A DNA stretch of 64,000 nucleotides from Microplitis mediator. Its lineage: Eukaryota > Arthropoda > Insecta > Hymenoptera > Braconidae. The notes beneath the pieces were generated by a model. That model saw only the letters and a program-made list of their open reading frames with translations. It was not told the origin of the DNA and made no database searches. The stretch is taken from positions 5,603,879-5,667,878 of the forward strand of contig NC_079977.1 in assembly GCF_029852145.1 (NCBI RefSeq), written 5' to 3'. The stretch's first letter is position 1, and each line of letters opens with the position of its first letter. Shown piece by piece: positions 11,516-22,452 of the stretch. A program made the position numbers and the translations under genes.

Positions 11516-11718
11516 TGGTACTGAAGTTAGCCGACGTCTGATAATTTTTGGGTTTTTTCAAAAATGATCAATGATAAAAAAAAATATTTAAAAAAATTGC
11601 ACTTATGGTTTTTTTAATTTTCTACATGTGCATATTTTTAGTTTTTTTTTTTTTTTTTTTTTTAATTGATTTGTTGAACAAAATCTGAAAATTGTAAATT
11701 GTCTGATAACTGGATCAT
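11516..11718 (+). mobile_element. family A MITE copy A11
   Basis: Starts GTGGTACTGAAGTTAGCC and ends GTCTGATAACTGGATCAT, with the CTACATGTGCATATTTTTAG landmark and a T-run of about 20. Confidence 0.75.
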
Positions 11719-12528
11719 GATAAATTTTAAAAATATTTGTCAGTTTCAAAATTATTTGAATTATTTTAAAGTTTTCGAATTAATCAAAAAATTCTAATAA
11801 TACTCAAATTTTCGAATTAATCATCAATTTTCAAATTTTTCACAAGTATTCGAATTATCTGTCAGTTTTTAAATTATTCAAAGATTCTAATTATTTTTAA
11901 GTTTTCAAATTATTTGAAAAATTCGAATTTATTTGCCGGTTTTCGAATTATTTGTAAAATATAAATTCACAAAAGAATTTCTCACCTCAAAAAAATGTAC
12001 CCCTCCCCCCTCCCCTAGAAAATTTCTATTTTGAATTTATAATGAAAAACATTTTCTCGCACCATTTCCTGCAGGAAATTTTTTTTGTGTTATTGATAAA
12101 TTATTGTTGAAATTTTTTATAATTTATCAGAAATGTATTGAAAATTTTCTATTCCAAGTTCGAATCGAATATTCGAGTTCAAATCAATTAATACGAAAAC
12201 TTGCGATTAACTCGAATAATCGAAAATTTGAACTTTGAATCGAGTATTATAAATCGATTTCCTTCGATACGAACAGAATTCGCCAATTCAAAAAAAATAG
12301 TGAAATTTATTTCACTAATAATCGTTACAAAGAACTGCGCAGAAGGAAAAACAGCTACGCAGTTCTGATCCACTACGCAGTTTTCAAATATATAGAGATA
12401 GAATACCTCAGAAAACCATAATCATGTCCTACGATATATTTGCGACGAAACTGCGTAGCCTAATATAACACTTTATATATATATTTATATAAGAATAATA
12501 TCTGTAATCTATAAATTGAGAATAAGCC
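11719..12528. other. degenerate (TTCGAATTATT)n and unique DNA
   Basis: Bases 11735-11960 and 12120-12260 are a loose low-complexity repeat of TCGAATTATTTGAAAA words. Bases 12290-12460 repeat ACTGCGTAG/CTACGCAGT three to four times in both orientations. No gene is seen. Confidence 0.4.
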
Positions 12529-12950
12529 CCGCATGGAAAAGCCCTATATTGTTAAAAATATATACATAATATATATGGTGAATACGTGATATGTAAATGT
12601 ATGGCGGCAAAAATATATATATTTATAAAAATACGTTTTTTACATATATTGGATTATATATTTTTAATTATATATTTCTTTTTATATAATGTTTTATATT
12701 TCTCTATATATATTATCTCATATAATGCTCAATATATTTTTGTCATATATGGATGATATATATGTAATTTCTAAAGTATAATATAATAAAATTCATATAT
12801 ATTTTGACTCATATAATTACTCTCTTAAAATGAATCAGTGAAAAGTGCTGCAAATCAGTGAATATTCACTGATTTGCAGCCCTTTTCACTGTTTCATTTT
12901 AAGAGAGTAGTGATATATTGTCTGTATATAATTGATCATACATGGAAGAA
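12529..12950. mobile_element. possible family D-like AT-rich element
   Basis: The left edge CCCCGCATGGAAAAG resembles the D tip CCCGCATGAAAA. The interior is the same kind of ATATATA-rich imperfect palindrome. The right edge (ACATGGAAGAACTACCCCG) is a poor inverted match. It carries hairpin B1. Confidence 0.35.
12820..12907. mobile_element. family B hairpin MITE copy B1 (88 bp)
   Basis: Starts CTCTCTTAAAATGAATCAGT and ends with its near-perfect inverse (CATTTTAAGAGAG). The whole unit folds as a hairpin about a TGAATATTCA centre. TA flanks both sides (12818-12819 and 12908-12909). Confidence 0.85.
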
Positions 12951-14100
12951 CTACCCCGTCACTTGGTGCTTATTGTTATTGTTACTAAATCATGAAGTTA
13001 AATTTTATTTATTTAAAAAATTTCAATTTATCTCTAAGAATGTCCCGCTCAAAATTTTCATTTATGTTTGTAAGCATGTGTGCAAAGAACAAAAAATATA
13101 ACAAATCCTCTTTACTATGTAACTTTTCATACTTGATAATCCTGATAACACACATCTATAAAGTAAAAAATATGTACTTACAAAAATGACCAAAGTATGT
13201 AACATAAATTCTAAAGATAAATTGTATTTAGAAATTTATGTAGTAGCAATATTTTCAAAATTGTGTAGTTTTGCATACAGCAACGACAAGTCGTGATGCT
13301 TAAAAATTAAAAAAATATCATTTTAAATATGGCAACGTTTAATTTTAGTAAAAAAAAAATTTTATGACTTTCAGTTGGTTGTTTGTATCTAAATTCTGCG
13401 TAGCTATATAATTTAAATATGCAGCCATTGAGTAACTCTTTTGAATAACAGGTGGACAACAGGTTTGTCTAAAATATCAAGGTCATCTAATGGGAGTTTT
13501 TTAAAACTAGATTTCAACAGGATCTCACATATATGTATATATATATCCTATCCTTTTTTTTCGAGGTCACTAGAAACATCTGTTCCCCGTTAGACAAATT
13601 AACCCGCACCTTGCAAACTGTATCTTACTGTTGTTGTTTATGTTTTTGGGACATTAGTCTACACCTTGCGAATATATAAACTAATTTAGAAAACAACTGC
13701 GTGTAAAAAAAAAATTATTTCATACAATAAATTTTTTTAAGAATTCTAAAATTAAGAAGAATAAAAAATATATACGTAAGTACTGCGTACAATCAATATG
13801 TTGCGTATATTTAATTTGGTTTTAGTATGACCCGAAAATTCTTTAGACGACTGTGAACGTGACTGAACTAAAACGCGGAATATTTGAAATTTACCCACCG
13901 ATTTTCTTGACAAAAAGCACAAGAGACTCATTACATATTAAATCATAAATTAATTGCAGTTGAGGGAATGTATTTAACTGCTGGTTCTATTGCAGTTCTT
14001 GCTGTATATAACCATTCATTATGTAATTACATTTCGTTTAAATGTATTGTTAAAATAAATTTCGATTATTACATAATAATTAATTAATTTGACATTAATT
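12951..14100. other. unique AT-rich DNA
   Basis: No supported gene or bounded repeat. Short frames at 12990-13190 are AT-driven. Confidence 0.35.
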
Positions 14101-14310
14101 AATTTTATTTAAATCCGAATTCACTTTGTCACTCGGAGATTCGAAGTTTTTAAAAAAAATTATTCTGCATTCGAAGTGAATAAGGAGTTTGCTTTTTCAG
14201 CTGAGTGATTTCGGAGTGATCTGGATTTAATTTAAATCCGCATTCATTCCGATTTAATCTGCGTTCACGCCGTAATTTTTTTACAGTAACAATATTTTAA
14301 GCGTTAATTT
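14101..14310. mobile_element. family C fragment
   Basis: Contains the family words AAATCCGAATTCACTTTG, GGAGTGATCTGGATTT and a terminal ATTTTTTTACAGT, the C right tip. The left tip is missing. Confidence 0.65.
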
Positions 14311-14328
14311 TTTAAATTAAATTTTACA

Positions 14329-14492
14329 CTCTAAAAATGAATGAGTGAAGTTCAGTTCGAATTAGTGAATATTCACTGGGGGCCAGCTATACGTATACCA
14401 CTAGTTGAATTAGTGGTACATATACTTATAGCTGTAGAAATAGTAAGCATCCACTGACTCGCAGTGGATTTCACTAATTCATTTTTAGAGAG
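14329..14492. mobile_element. family B hairpin MITE copy B2
   Basis: CTCTAAAAATGAATGAGTG at the left and CACTAATTCATTTTTAGAG at the right are inverted tips. The centre holds a second nested palindrome around CACTAGTTGAATTAGTGG. Confidence 0.8.
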
Positions 14493-14631
14493 CACATTTT
14501 GATTAATAAAAAAATTATTGATATTTAAATTTGTTATTAAATTAAAAATTTTTTATAAATATATAGACAATTGTAATAATTATTTGTTTACTTATTTATT
14601 AATTTCACTGTAAAAAATTAGTGGAGAAAAT

Positions 14632-14784
14632 CGACTGCTCAATTTCAAAACACAGTAACTGACAAAAATAAAAGTTTTGAAATACGTGTTGAATCAAGTC
14701 CACAAGACTCTGCTGGAACTAAAAATACTAAAAAATCAATTTTGAAAAATTTGTCCCTTACTGTGTTTTGAAATTGGGCAGCCG
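14632..14784. mobile_element. family J MITE copy J1 (153 bp)
   Basis: Tips are CGACTGCTCAATTTCAAAAC and its inverse TTTGAAATTGGGCAGCCG. AAAT is duplicated at 14628-14631 and 14785-14788. Confidence 0.85.
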
Positions 14785-14823
14785 AAATACGGAGTGAATG
14801 TAGAGCTGATCACTATTTATTTA

Positions 14824-15295
14824 CCCTAACAGCCACTTTAGCTTGAAATTGACAATGAAATTGACTGGAATTTGCTGACAATTTGACGGCAAAAGTTGGA
14901 AAGAAAAATTCGCGGTTCATTTTTGCCCAATTTAGAGGTAACTTTTTGCTAGAAAAAAAAATCGGTAACGTTTATTCTTACCATTTCAGAATTTAAGAAA
15001 ATTTGTACATAAAAATGTCAACAATTTGACGGTAAAAAAAGACTTTAAAATTTTTCAAGTCAAGCAACAATGGATTGATATAAAAATTTTCCTGAAAATT
15101 GACAGCTTTTTTCTAGTCAACTTTTGAAGTGACTTTGGTCTTCTAATGGTAGTAAATTTACATCGAATTGTATAGCAAATTGTATACAAATTGTCGTCAA
15201 AAATGGAAAAGTCCGAAGTTGACGGACATTTGATGAAAAATTCAGGGAAACTTTTGTCAAGTAAACTTTTGCTGAAGCTAACTGTGCTATTAGAA
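14824..15295. mobile_element. MITE Q (472 bp) nested in C5
   Basis: The left tip CCCTAACAGCCACTTTAGC and inverted right tip (…GCTAACTGTGCTATTAGAA) match imperfectly. TA lies at 14822-14823 and 15296-15297. The interior repeats TGACAATTTGACGGC-like words in both orientations. Only one copy is seen here. Confidence 0.7.
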
Positions 15296-15581
15296 TATTT
15301 AATCTCCTCAGAGTGACATTTACTCCAAAGGGGAATTTATTTTAATATTGAAAATCCTGTTCGGAGTGAAATTCACTCCTCTAGGGAGTCCATTTCACTC
15401 CTGTAGGGAGTGAATGCAGATTAAAATAAAATCCAGGTCACTCCAAAATTACTCAGCTAAAAACACAAACTCCCTATTTACTCCATAGACAAATTAATTT
15501 TTTTTTAACTCCGGAACTCTGAGTCACGGAGTGAATTTGAATTTTTAAAAAATCCGAAGTCACTCCCAACTTTTTACCCTG

Positions 15582-16700
15582 TAATATTTATACTGCCTTC
15601 GATTATCATAAGTAAAAAAAAGAGCAAGTGAAAGTGGTTATTATTGACAAGCCACTTGTTCATAAAAAAATCCATAAGAAAGTGTCACTTTAAAAGTCCC
15701 GTAATACGACATAAAGAGAATTATTATTATTCTTATATAAATAAATATACAAGACGCAAGGTTAAATTGCACGTGTTTTTTGTTCAAGTCGTTTTGTCAT
15801 TGACTCTCAAAAATAATAATAAACCACCATCACAATTATAAAATACCCTGTATATGTGCATAGTAAATATATCTATATATATATATATATAGTATGCATG
15901 TATTTTGCATATATATATTATTCACCTTTGGATATCTATTATCGCGTTAACGATCAGCCGACTGAGATTGTTCGCGCAATGGGTATGTGGTTGGAACGCG
16001 AGAAGTAAAAATAAATAAAAAAAGTATGTACGCTATCAAAAACAACAGCGAAAAAAAAAAGATCCGTATATATAAATGGTTAAGGCAGATAGAAAGAGTA
16101 TAAGATAAAGGAGAGAGTGTAAGAGACCCAGAATATAAGGATGAGTGGGACTTGTGCAATGATTCCACAGAGAGTCGTAAAATCCATGAGGAAGAGAAGG
16201 CAAAAGCCGGCTCACGAAATTGCCGCTTGCTCAGAAAACTTGTTTACTTATTTTTTTTTATTATTACTTTTTATTCATTTATTTACTTTATTTTTTAGCC
16301 AAAGAAAAAGACAAGAGGAGCCTGTTTAGAATTCTACAATGACGTTTTATATATACACATACATACATAAATGTTATTCCGGTTTTAGTACCAACATACT
16401 CACATATACCATGCAAATGTACATATATATATAATAAATATACAAAGAGTAAGAGAGAATGGAAAAGAACAACGAGACACCGATTTATACATGTTGAAAG
16501 GACGTTGCCCAGTGAGTAAGCCATTATATTATACGTACACACTGGATTGTCAAGAATAACGAATGGAAGTTAGACAAGGGCTCTTGAGTAAGGAGATCTT
16601 GTAACTTTTTTTTTTTTCATTCAATTCATATAAGCGGTTAATAATTATATATACATATATATTTTTTCATGTATCTATTTATCGTAAGCAAAATTATGTA
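15582..16700. other. unique AT-rich DNA with short (AT)n runs
   Basis: (AT)n-like sequence lies at 15868-15922. Bases 15950-16340 are slightly GC-richer with frames under 90 codons on both strands. No gene is supported. Confidence 0.35.
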
Positions 16701-16749
16701 AGCTGTTCAAAATTGGGAGTGAAACCGAAGTGATTGCAGACTTGATTTA

Positions 16750-17226
16750 GGGGAGGAAGGGGCAAAGTAGGCCCCTTAAAATTTTTAAAACTTCAAAAAA
16801 TATGGGGGCAAATTGGGCCCTTCAAAATTTTCTATACGCCAATAAATTCGGACGGATAATAAGCTTATCGAAATTTCTTATATAATGAGGGCTAAAATAG
16901 ACCACCAAAACTGTTCATTAAATATAATTTATTAAGAAAGTTAAAGATAAGAAAATTAAGTTTTAAAGTTATATCGCAGCAGACTATTAAAATACAATTG
17001 TTTTATAGTTATTTGCAAATATCACACGTGTAAAAAATAAAAAATATCAAATCCGAAATTTTTTAGAGGGCCCACTTTGCCCCTAATTTTCGATTTTTGA
17101 ATTTTAATGACGCAGCATAATGAAGTGAAAATAAGTATCAAGGGTCTAAAAAGAAGTAAACGCGTAAAAAAAATTAATGATATTATAATTATTTTTCTTA
17201 AGGGGCCCACTCTGCCCCCTCTCCCC
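16750..17226. mobile_element. family I element I2 (477 bp)
   Basis: Tips GGGGAGGAAGGGGCAAAGTA and inverse TCTGCCCCCTCTCCCC, with flanking TA at 16748-16749 and 17227-17228. The C6 host sequence resumes as AAATCCAAATTCACTCCG. Confidence 0.85.
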
Positions 17227-17294
17227 TAAATCCAAATTCACTCCGTTACTCGTAGTTCCGGAGTAAAAAAAATCACTCTGCATACGGAATAAAT

Positions 17295-17447
17295 CGGCTG
17301 CCCAATTTCAAAACACAGTAACTGACAAAAATAAAATTTTTGAAATATGCATCGAATCATATTCACAAGACTCCACTGGAACTAAAAATACTAAAAAATC
17401 GATTTCGAAAAATTTGTCACTTACTGTGTTTTGAAATTGAGCAGCCG
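17295..17447. mobile_element. family J MITE copy J2 (153 bp)
   Basis: The same length as J1. Tips are CGGCTGCCCAATTTCAAAAC and its inverse. AAAT is duplicated at 17291-17294 and 17448-17451. The presumed empty site (GTAAATAGGGAG) is visible in the neighbouring C7 near 17749. Confidence 0.9.
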
Positions 17448-17670
17448 AAATAGGGAGTTTGGTTTTTCTGCTGAGTGATTTCGGAGTGGTCTGGATTTTA
17501 TTTAAATCCGTATTCACTCTGATTCGGAGTTGAAATATTAAAATAAACTCCCCTTTGGAGTAAATTTTACTCCAAGGGCATTAAATAAATAAGCAGTCAC
17601 CCACTTCGCATTTACTCCAGATTCACTCCGAATATAATCCGCATTCACTCCGCAAATTTTTTACAGCGTA

Positions 17671-18000
17671 CGGATTTCATTTGAATCCGAACTCACTCCA
17701 TCACTCGGAGTTTCGGAGTCTAAGAAAAAATCACTCTGTACACAGAGTAAATAGGGAGTTTGTTCTAAAATCGGAGTGATTTGGATTTCATTTAAATCCG
17801 CATTCAATCTGAACCGGAGTTTTAACATTGAAATAAATTCCCTTTCGGAGTGAATTTCACTCTGAACCGGAGTTTAAAAATTATAATAAACTCCCCTTCG
17901 GAGTTAATTTTACTCTAAGAGCATTAAATAAATAAACAGTCATCTGCTCCGAATTCACTCCGAATTTAATCCACGTTCACTCCGTAAATTTTTTACAGGG
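17671..18000. mobile_element. family C element C7, left tip lost
   Basis: The body of GGAGTGAATTTCACTC-type palindromes ends CGTAAATTTTTTACAGGG followed by TA. It starts abruptly right after the TA of C6, so it is a truncated neighbour. Confidence 0.65.
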
Positions 18001-18002
18001 TA

Positions 18003-18725
18003 TTAATAAAAAACTTTAGCTGAATATAAAATTTTGTTATGTGGATGTATATAAGTGATATTGTATATATGTAAGAAAAATTGATGATGATAAACGCATG
18101 AGCAGATCATATAAGAGTGAAGTGCGTATGCAGTAAAACACAGGGACAGGGAGAGTAGAGTCCTGGTGTGGTATTGATCAAGGAGTGGCAGACGAGTAGA
18201 CAGAGTTGAGTAGTAACATACACATGCAGTAAAACGAACGTTCTTGAACACTTCTTTAGCACAGCTAGTGCTTCCAGTTTTATGATGCTTTTGATGATGC
18301 TGCAACTGTACAAGGACTATAGAACGGAATCGAATGGGATGGAAAACAAGAATATGTTACAACTTTCTCTGTAAAAGCCACATAGCCAATAATATTACCG
18401 GATCACTCGTCGTCCTACCCCATACTACACAATATTTCTGTCTATATTTATCGACACATTACCGTTTTTTAAATAACCAACTGCGTATTACTTGATTACA
18501 AGGTACGGGTTATTCAAGGAGAGCTTTACATCGTTATTAGTTGTTTTACATGTTACCACACGCATTGACAATTTTTTTTTGTAAAAACAACAAATGGCGG
18601 TAGTAAAACTGTGCAATTTTCGGGGAATTGCAGCTGTCGATAGATGACATTTTTTAAAAAATTGCAGCGATTGTTGCATGACAGCAATAAATATCTTTGA
18701 AAATTTATAGAAACATTTACACAAA
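18003..18725. other. unique DNA, no supported gene
   Basis: Frames of 70-106 codons on the minus strand overlap each other without domain-like composition. No repeat boundary is seen. Confidence 0.3.
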
Positions 18726-19110
18726 CACGGAAAAAAAATTTTTGTAACCGCAAGATAAGATAACTTGCAGTAACAAATTTTTGCCTTAATATACGGATAA
18801 CGAAGCATTGGTTATGATTACAATGTTTTTGTAACGCTAGCAAATCGTTTGTTGCGCCGAGCAATGGTTTGTAACTGCAGCATAACTGTTGTGTTGCAGT
18901 AAAAAAAGTGATTTGTTAAAATAACAAAACGAATTTGTAGCACTGACAAAATTTTTGTCTCCACAAGCTAAGATTACTTAGAGTAACAAATGCCTGCTTT
19001 AAAATACGATGATATTGATATAATGAATATCATTTGTTCTTATAACGAATAGGCTTCTTAATTACGACACAATTTTATTTGTTATTATAACAAATTGATT
19101 TGTTACCGTA

Positions 19111-19786
19111 CACTGTAAAAATCCGGAGTGAATCCGGATTGAAATTAAATCCGAATTCACTCCGGATTCACTCCGCCACTGGGAGTTCCGGAGTTTTAAA
19201 AAAAATCACTCCGCATGCGGAGTGAATTGGGAGTTTTTTTTAGCGGAGTGATCTCAGAGTGATGCGGATTTTATTTCACTCCCAATTCACTCCGGTCTGG
19301 AGTTTTAATATTTAAATTGATTTATATTAAACTGTTAAACAGCGTGTGTGTGCGAGTGCGAGTGTCTGTGTGTGCGTGCGTGAGTTGCGTGCGAGTGTGC
19401 AAATGTGTGCGTGTGGGTTCGGGAGTGTGCGTTTGTGTGAATGTGTTCGGATGTGTGCGTGTGTGTGCGTGCGTGCGTGTGTTCAGGTGTGTGCGAACAT
19501 GTGCATGTGTGTGTTCGGATGTGTATGCGTATTGGTTGATCAGTACTGTAATACGCGAATTTTTATTTCGATTTTACTTAGTGGAGTTATATTTTATTAA
19601 TAATATATTCAAAACTTCCCTCGGGAGTGAAATTCACTCCGGAGGGATTAAATTAATAAAAAATTATCCGCGAAAACTCCCCTGCGGAGTGAATTTCACT
19701 CCGAGGGGAGTGAATAATTAAAAATTCATTCACTCCGCATTCACTCCGGATTTAATCCGCATTTACTCCGCGAATTTTTTACAGTG
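19111..19786. mobile_element. family C element C1 (676 bp, reference copy)
   Basis: Starts CACTGTAAAAATCCGGAGTG and ends CGCGAATTTTTTACAGTG. TA is duplicated at 19109-19110 and 19787-19788 with K sequence on both sides. The body consists of repeated palindromes around GGAGTGAATTTCACTCC. It is the cleanest family C copy in the window and contains a GT-rich minisatellite. Confidence 0.9.
19339..19530 (+). repeat. GTGTGCG-type minisatellite inside C1
   Basis: About 190 bp of GTGTGC(G/A)(T/A)G words. It creates a Cys/Val/Arg-rich open frame of 134 codons that is a by-product of the repeat. Confidence 0.85.
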
Positions 19787-19910
19787 TAAGCTAATCATGT
19801 TTGTCAGTATAACAAAATTTTTCGTTATCCCGTTTTTTGTTATGAGGACGAAACTCTTTTTTTCCGTGAAATTGAATAAATATAAAAATAAAACATAATA
19901 TTCTCTAAAC

Positions 19911-20043
19911 ATGAATTAGTGGAAATAAGTGAATATTCACTAATTCCAAGTGCAAACCGAACCACTAATTTCAAAAAGAGGTTCGGTTGGCACTCAGAAT
20001 TAGTGAATATTCGCTTATTTCACTTATTCATGTTTAGAGAGGA
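19911..20043. mobile_element. family B hairpin MITE copy B3
   Basis: Tips TTCTCTAAACATGAATTAGT and inverse CATGTTTAGAGAGGA. An inner palindrome (AACCGAACCACT with AGAGGTTCGGTT) makes the unit fold fully. Confidence 0.8.
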
Positions 20044-20801
20044 GAGAATCGTAAAAAAAATCGGTCTATTGGTTGACCCTGTGGGCCAGCTTCAAAATTT
20101 CCCGCTATTTCCCTCCTTGAGCTCGAAAAAATTGTTGTGAATACATTTTCGAGCTCTTCGAGCTTCTTTACATTAATTATACTTTATTTATGATTGCACT
20201 GTAAAAGTAATTGCAATTATTAATATGATAATTCTAGGTTTATTTAAATGGCCGCGGGTAATATTATATGTATATGCACCAGTTAAATATACCGTGAGAA
20301 AATATGTATGTTAAGTATTGCATTAATGAACGAGCTTGTTTTCACTTATTGTCACACGGTGTATAATAGACATGAATTTTTTCACTCAACTAATATACAT
20401 ACATATGATTGTGGTCGGGTGATGATAACATATATAAAAAACGATATAAAACTAGTCATCTGATGATTGTTTGAATAAGAAAATTTACTTTTTGATCGGA
20501 AAATCGTCGGCAAATCGACAACTTGAAAAAAAAAAAAAATAAGGAGAAGTGATCCTGAATCAATTTTTATTTTTGACCCGGGGGAAAAAATGCAAAACTA
20601 TTTTAGTAAAATAATCAAATTTTTAAATAGTAAAAATTTATTTTTTATAGACCACTCTATGAAATTAAAAGCCTATTTATTTAAATGTTTAAATTTTAAA
20701 GAAAGGCAGTAATTACTTAAGTGAAATCTGTATTTAAAATTTTTTTTTATACGATAATGGAATTCATGTAATTTATTATTATAGACAATATAAAAATTTT
20801 A
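20044..20801. other. unique DNA with a short P-like fragment
   Basis: Bases 20065-20160 (GACCCTGTGGGCCAGC, TTTCCCGCTATTT, GAGCTCGAAAA) recur in related form near 44.16-44.23 kb, so they are a dispersed fragment. The remainder is AT-rich without a gene. Confidence 0.4.
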
Positions 20802-20994
20802 ATGGTACTTAAGTTAGCCGAGGTCTAATAATTTTTTGATTTTCTTTAAAACGATAAATCATAAAAAAAAAAAATATTTTAAAAAATTGCACCTATAGTT
20901 TTTTAAATTTTCTACATGTGCATTTATTTAGTTTTTATTTTTTTGTAACCGATTTGTTGAAAAAAAAATCGAAAATTGTTAACTTCAGGCTCAT
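20802..20994 (+). mobile_element. family A MITE copy A12 with 8-bp TSD
   Basis: Runs from ATGGTACTTAAGTTAGCC to GTTAACTTCAGGCTCAT. AAATTTTA is at 20794-20801 and 20995-21002. Confidence 0.85.
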
Positions 20995-21468
20995 AAATTT
21001 TACAATGCTTTCATTGGGTATTTTATTGTGTTTTTGTCAATCGAATTTTATCACCACCAGAAATCAATATGATAGTAAGTATTAATAGTTAGCGTAATTA
21101 TTTTGACCGCTGATAAGATAAAGATTTCATAATAGTTATCTATACCAAGAGATTATAAATTTAGTTTATGGCAATGTCGTATTATTTTTTATGTCAGAAT
21201 ATTACTAAATTAAATTTTTATTATTGTAACAGTAATTAACAGATGGCTAATTAGTTTTTCTAGTCTAAAAACTCAACTGCGTATTACTTCGTTAATAAAT
21301 ATTATTAGCATCGTAAGTTAAAAATATTTCTATTTTCCATCAGTCTTTATTACTAAATATACTTTAATTTACATCAATTCAAAAATATTTTCACAACTTT
21401 CAGTACCAATAATATTTAATAAGTCTTTTAAATGTCCGTTAGCTAAAAAATTTAGTTTAATTACTCCA
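20995..21468. other. unique AT-rich DNA
   Basis: No gene or bounded repeat. CAACTGCGTATTACTT at 21276 recurs at 18479, which is too short to interpret. Confidence 0.35.
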
Positions 21469-21638
21469 GGAAAGACGGGGTAAAAGAAAACACCATTTTT
21501 AAGACTAATGAAATTTGTTTCTTTATTCAAAAATTCTTAATTACAGTTTGTAAAAAAAGTACGGGTAATTTGGTCAGTCCGAACAGTCAGGTCAGTTTCA
21601 AATTTTCAGTAAAAAAAATTTTTTTACTTTTAAATCCA

Positions 21639-22190
21639 GATCCAGAAATTAGCAGACAATTAAAAAGTTTCAAATTTTTTTTCAAACAATAATTATAAAA
21701 AAAACAAAATTATAAAAAAATGCACATGTACACGAAAAAAAAAAAATAGGTGCTGCAATAGGACAAAATCCTGTTGCAGCAACAGGATTTTTTCTGTGTA
21801 ATGGATAAAATAATGAACAAGTTTCATGTATCAATTTTTTTTGTCAGTATAATAAAATTTCAAAATTTGAAAAAAGATTTAGATTTTGAACGAAAATTCC
21901 AATTTTGAAAAAAAAAATTAACTTTGAAAAAAAATTTAAATTTTTTTTCAAATTTTGAAATTTCATTATACGGATAAAAAAAATTAGTACATGAAACTTG
22001 TTTCTTATCCTATTGATTTCACAAGGAAAATCCTGTTGCAGCGCCTATTTATTTTTTTCCGTGTAGGAAATTTAATAAACAATAGGTGCAATTTTTTATA
22101 ATATGTATTTTTTGATTATTTATCATTGAATGTTTATCATTATAAAAAAAAAAAACCTAAAATTATAAGACGTCGGCTAACTTCAGTAAA
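21639..22190 (-). mobile_element. family A MITE copy A13, split by family H
   Basis: The left tip GATCCAGAAATTAGCAGAC and right tip GTCGGCTAACTTCAG are family A. The body is broken exactly at TGCACATGTA/GGAAATTTAA, where the H element sits. TAAATCC words on both sides may be a decayed TSD. Confidence 0.75.
21731..22063. mobile_element. family H MITE copy H-2 (333 bp), innermost
   Basis: Starts CACGAAAAAAAAAAAATAGG and ends ATTTTTTTCCGTG. TA is duplicated at 21729-21730 and 22064-22065, and removing the insert restores the family A motif ATGTAGGAAATTT. The interior contains CAACAGGATTTT/AAATCCTGTTG inverted words and an AAATTTG palindrome. Confidence 0.9.
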
Positions 22191-22452
22191 TCCTGGCTCA
22201 TTTTATTCAGTCAGCTATTTTCGATTTTTCAATTAAATAATTCAGAAAACAAATACTTTGAGAAAAATAAAATTTTCTGAAAATTTTAAATTGGTCACTT
22301 TGTCCGGACTGACCAACTTACCCCATTGCTTCTTCAAACTGTAAATAACAATTTTTAAACGCAAACTTAATTTTATTTTGTCTAAAAAATTTTGTCCCAT
22401 TTTCTCCAGACACCAACCAACATTATGTCTCATTTTACCCCGTGTTTCCCTA

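Larger units (their letters stand above)
14606..15581. mobile_element. family C element C5, carrying J1 and Q
   Basis: The left tip CACTGTAAAAAATTAGTGGA is at 14606 and the right tip (…ACTTTTTACCCTG, then TA) ends at 15581. Removing two inserts, J1 (14632-14784) and Q (14824-15295), restores a normal C body: GGAGTGAA, then TTATTTA/TTTAATC, then the CACTCC palindromes. The gaps are therefore later insertions. Confidence 0.75.
16701..17668. mobile_element. family C element C6, carrying I2 and J2
   Basis: TA (16699-16700) precedes AGCTGTTCAAAATTGGGAG, a decayed C left tip. The right tip AATTTTTTACAGCG is followed by TA (17669-17670). The inserts I2 and J2 interrupt the characteristic GGAGTGAA/TTCACTCC palindromic body. 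Confidence 0.65.
18726..19868. mobile_element. family K element, carrying C1
   Basis: The left tip CACGGAAAAAAAATTTTTG and the right tip (inverse of CACGGAAAAAAAGAGTTTCG) match. The interior is full of TTGTTA/TAACAA words in both orientations. Element C1 was inserted at a TA within it, splitting it at 19110. Confidence 0.75.
21469..22450. mobile_element. family I element I4, host of a three-level nest
   Basis: The left tip GGAAAGACGGGGTAAAAG and right tip, inverted, GGGAAACACGGGGTAAAATG match, with TA after the right end. Inner inverted words GACCAACTTACCCCATT and AATTTGGTCAGTC also recur in I5. Copy A13 (with H inside it) interrupts the middle. Confidence 0.75.

Noticed and set aside
19317..19721. 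134-codon Cys/Val/Arg-rich frame
   Set aside because: Produced by the GTGTGC minisatellite. Two overlapping frames look alike and no protein family matches.
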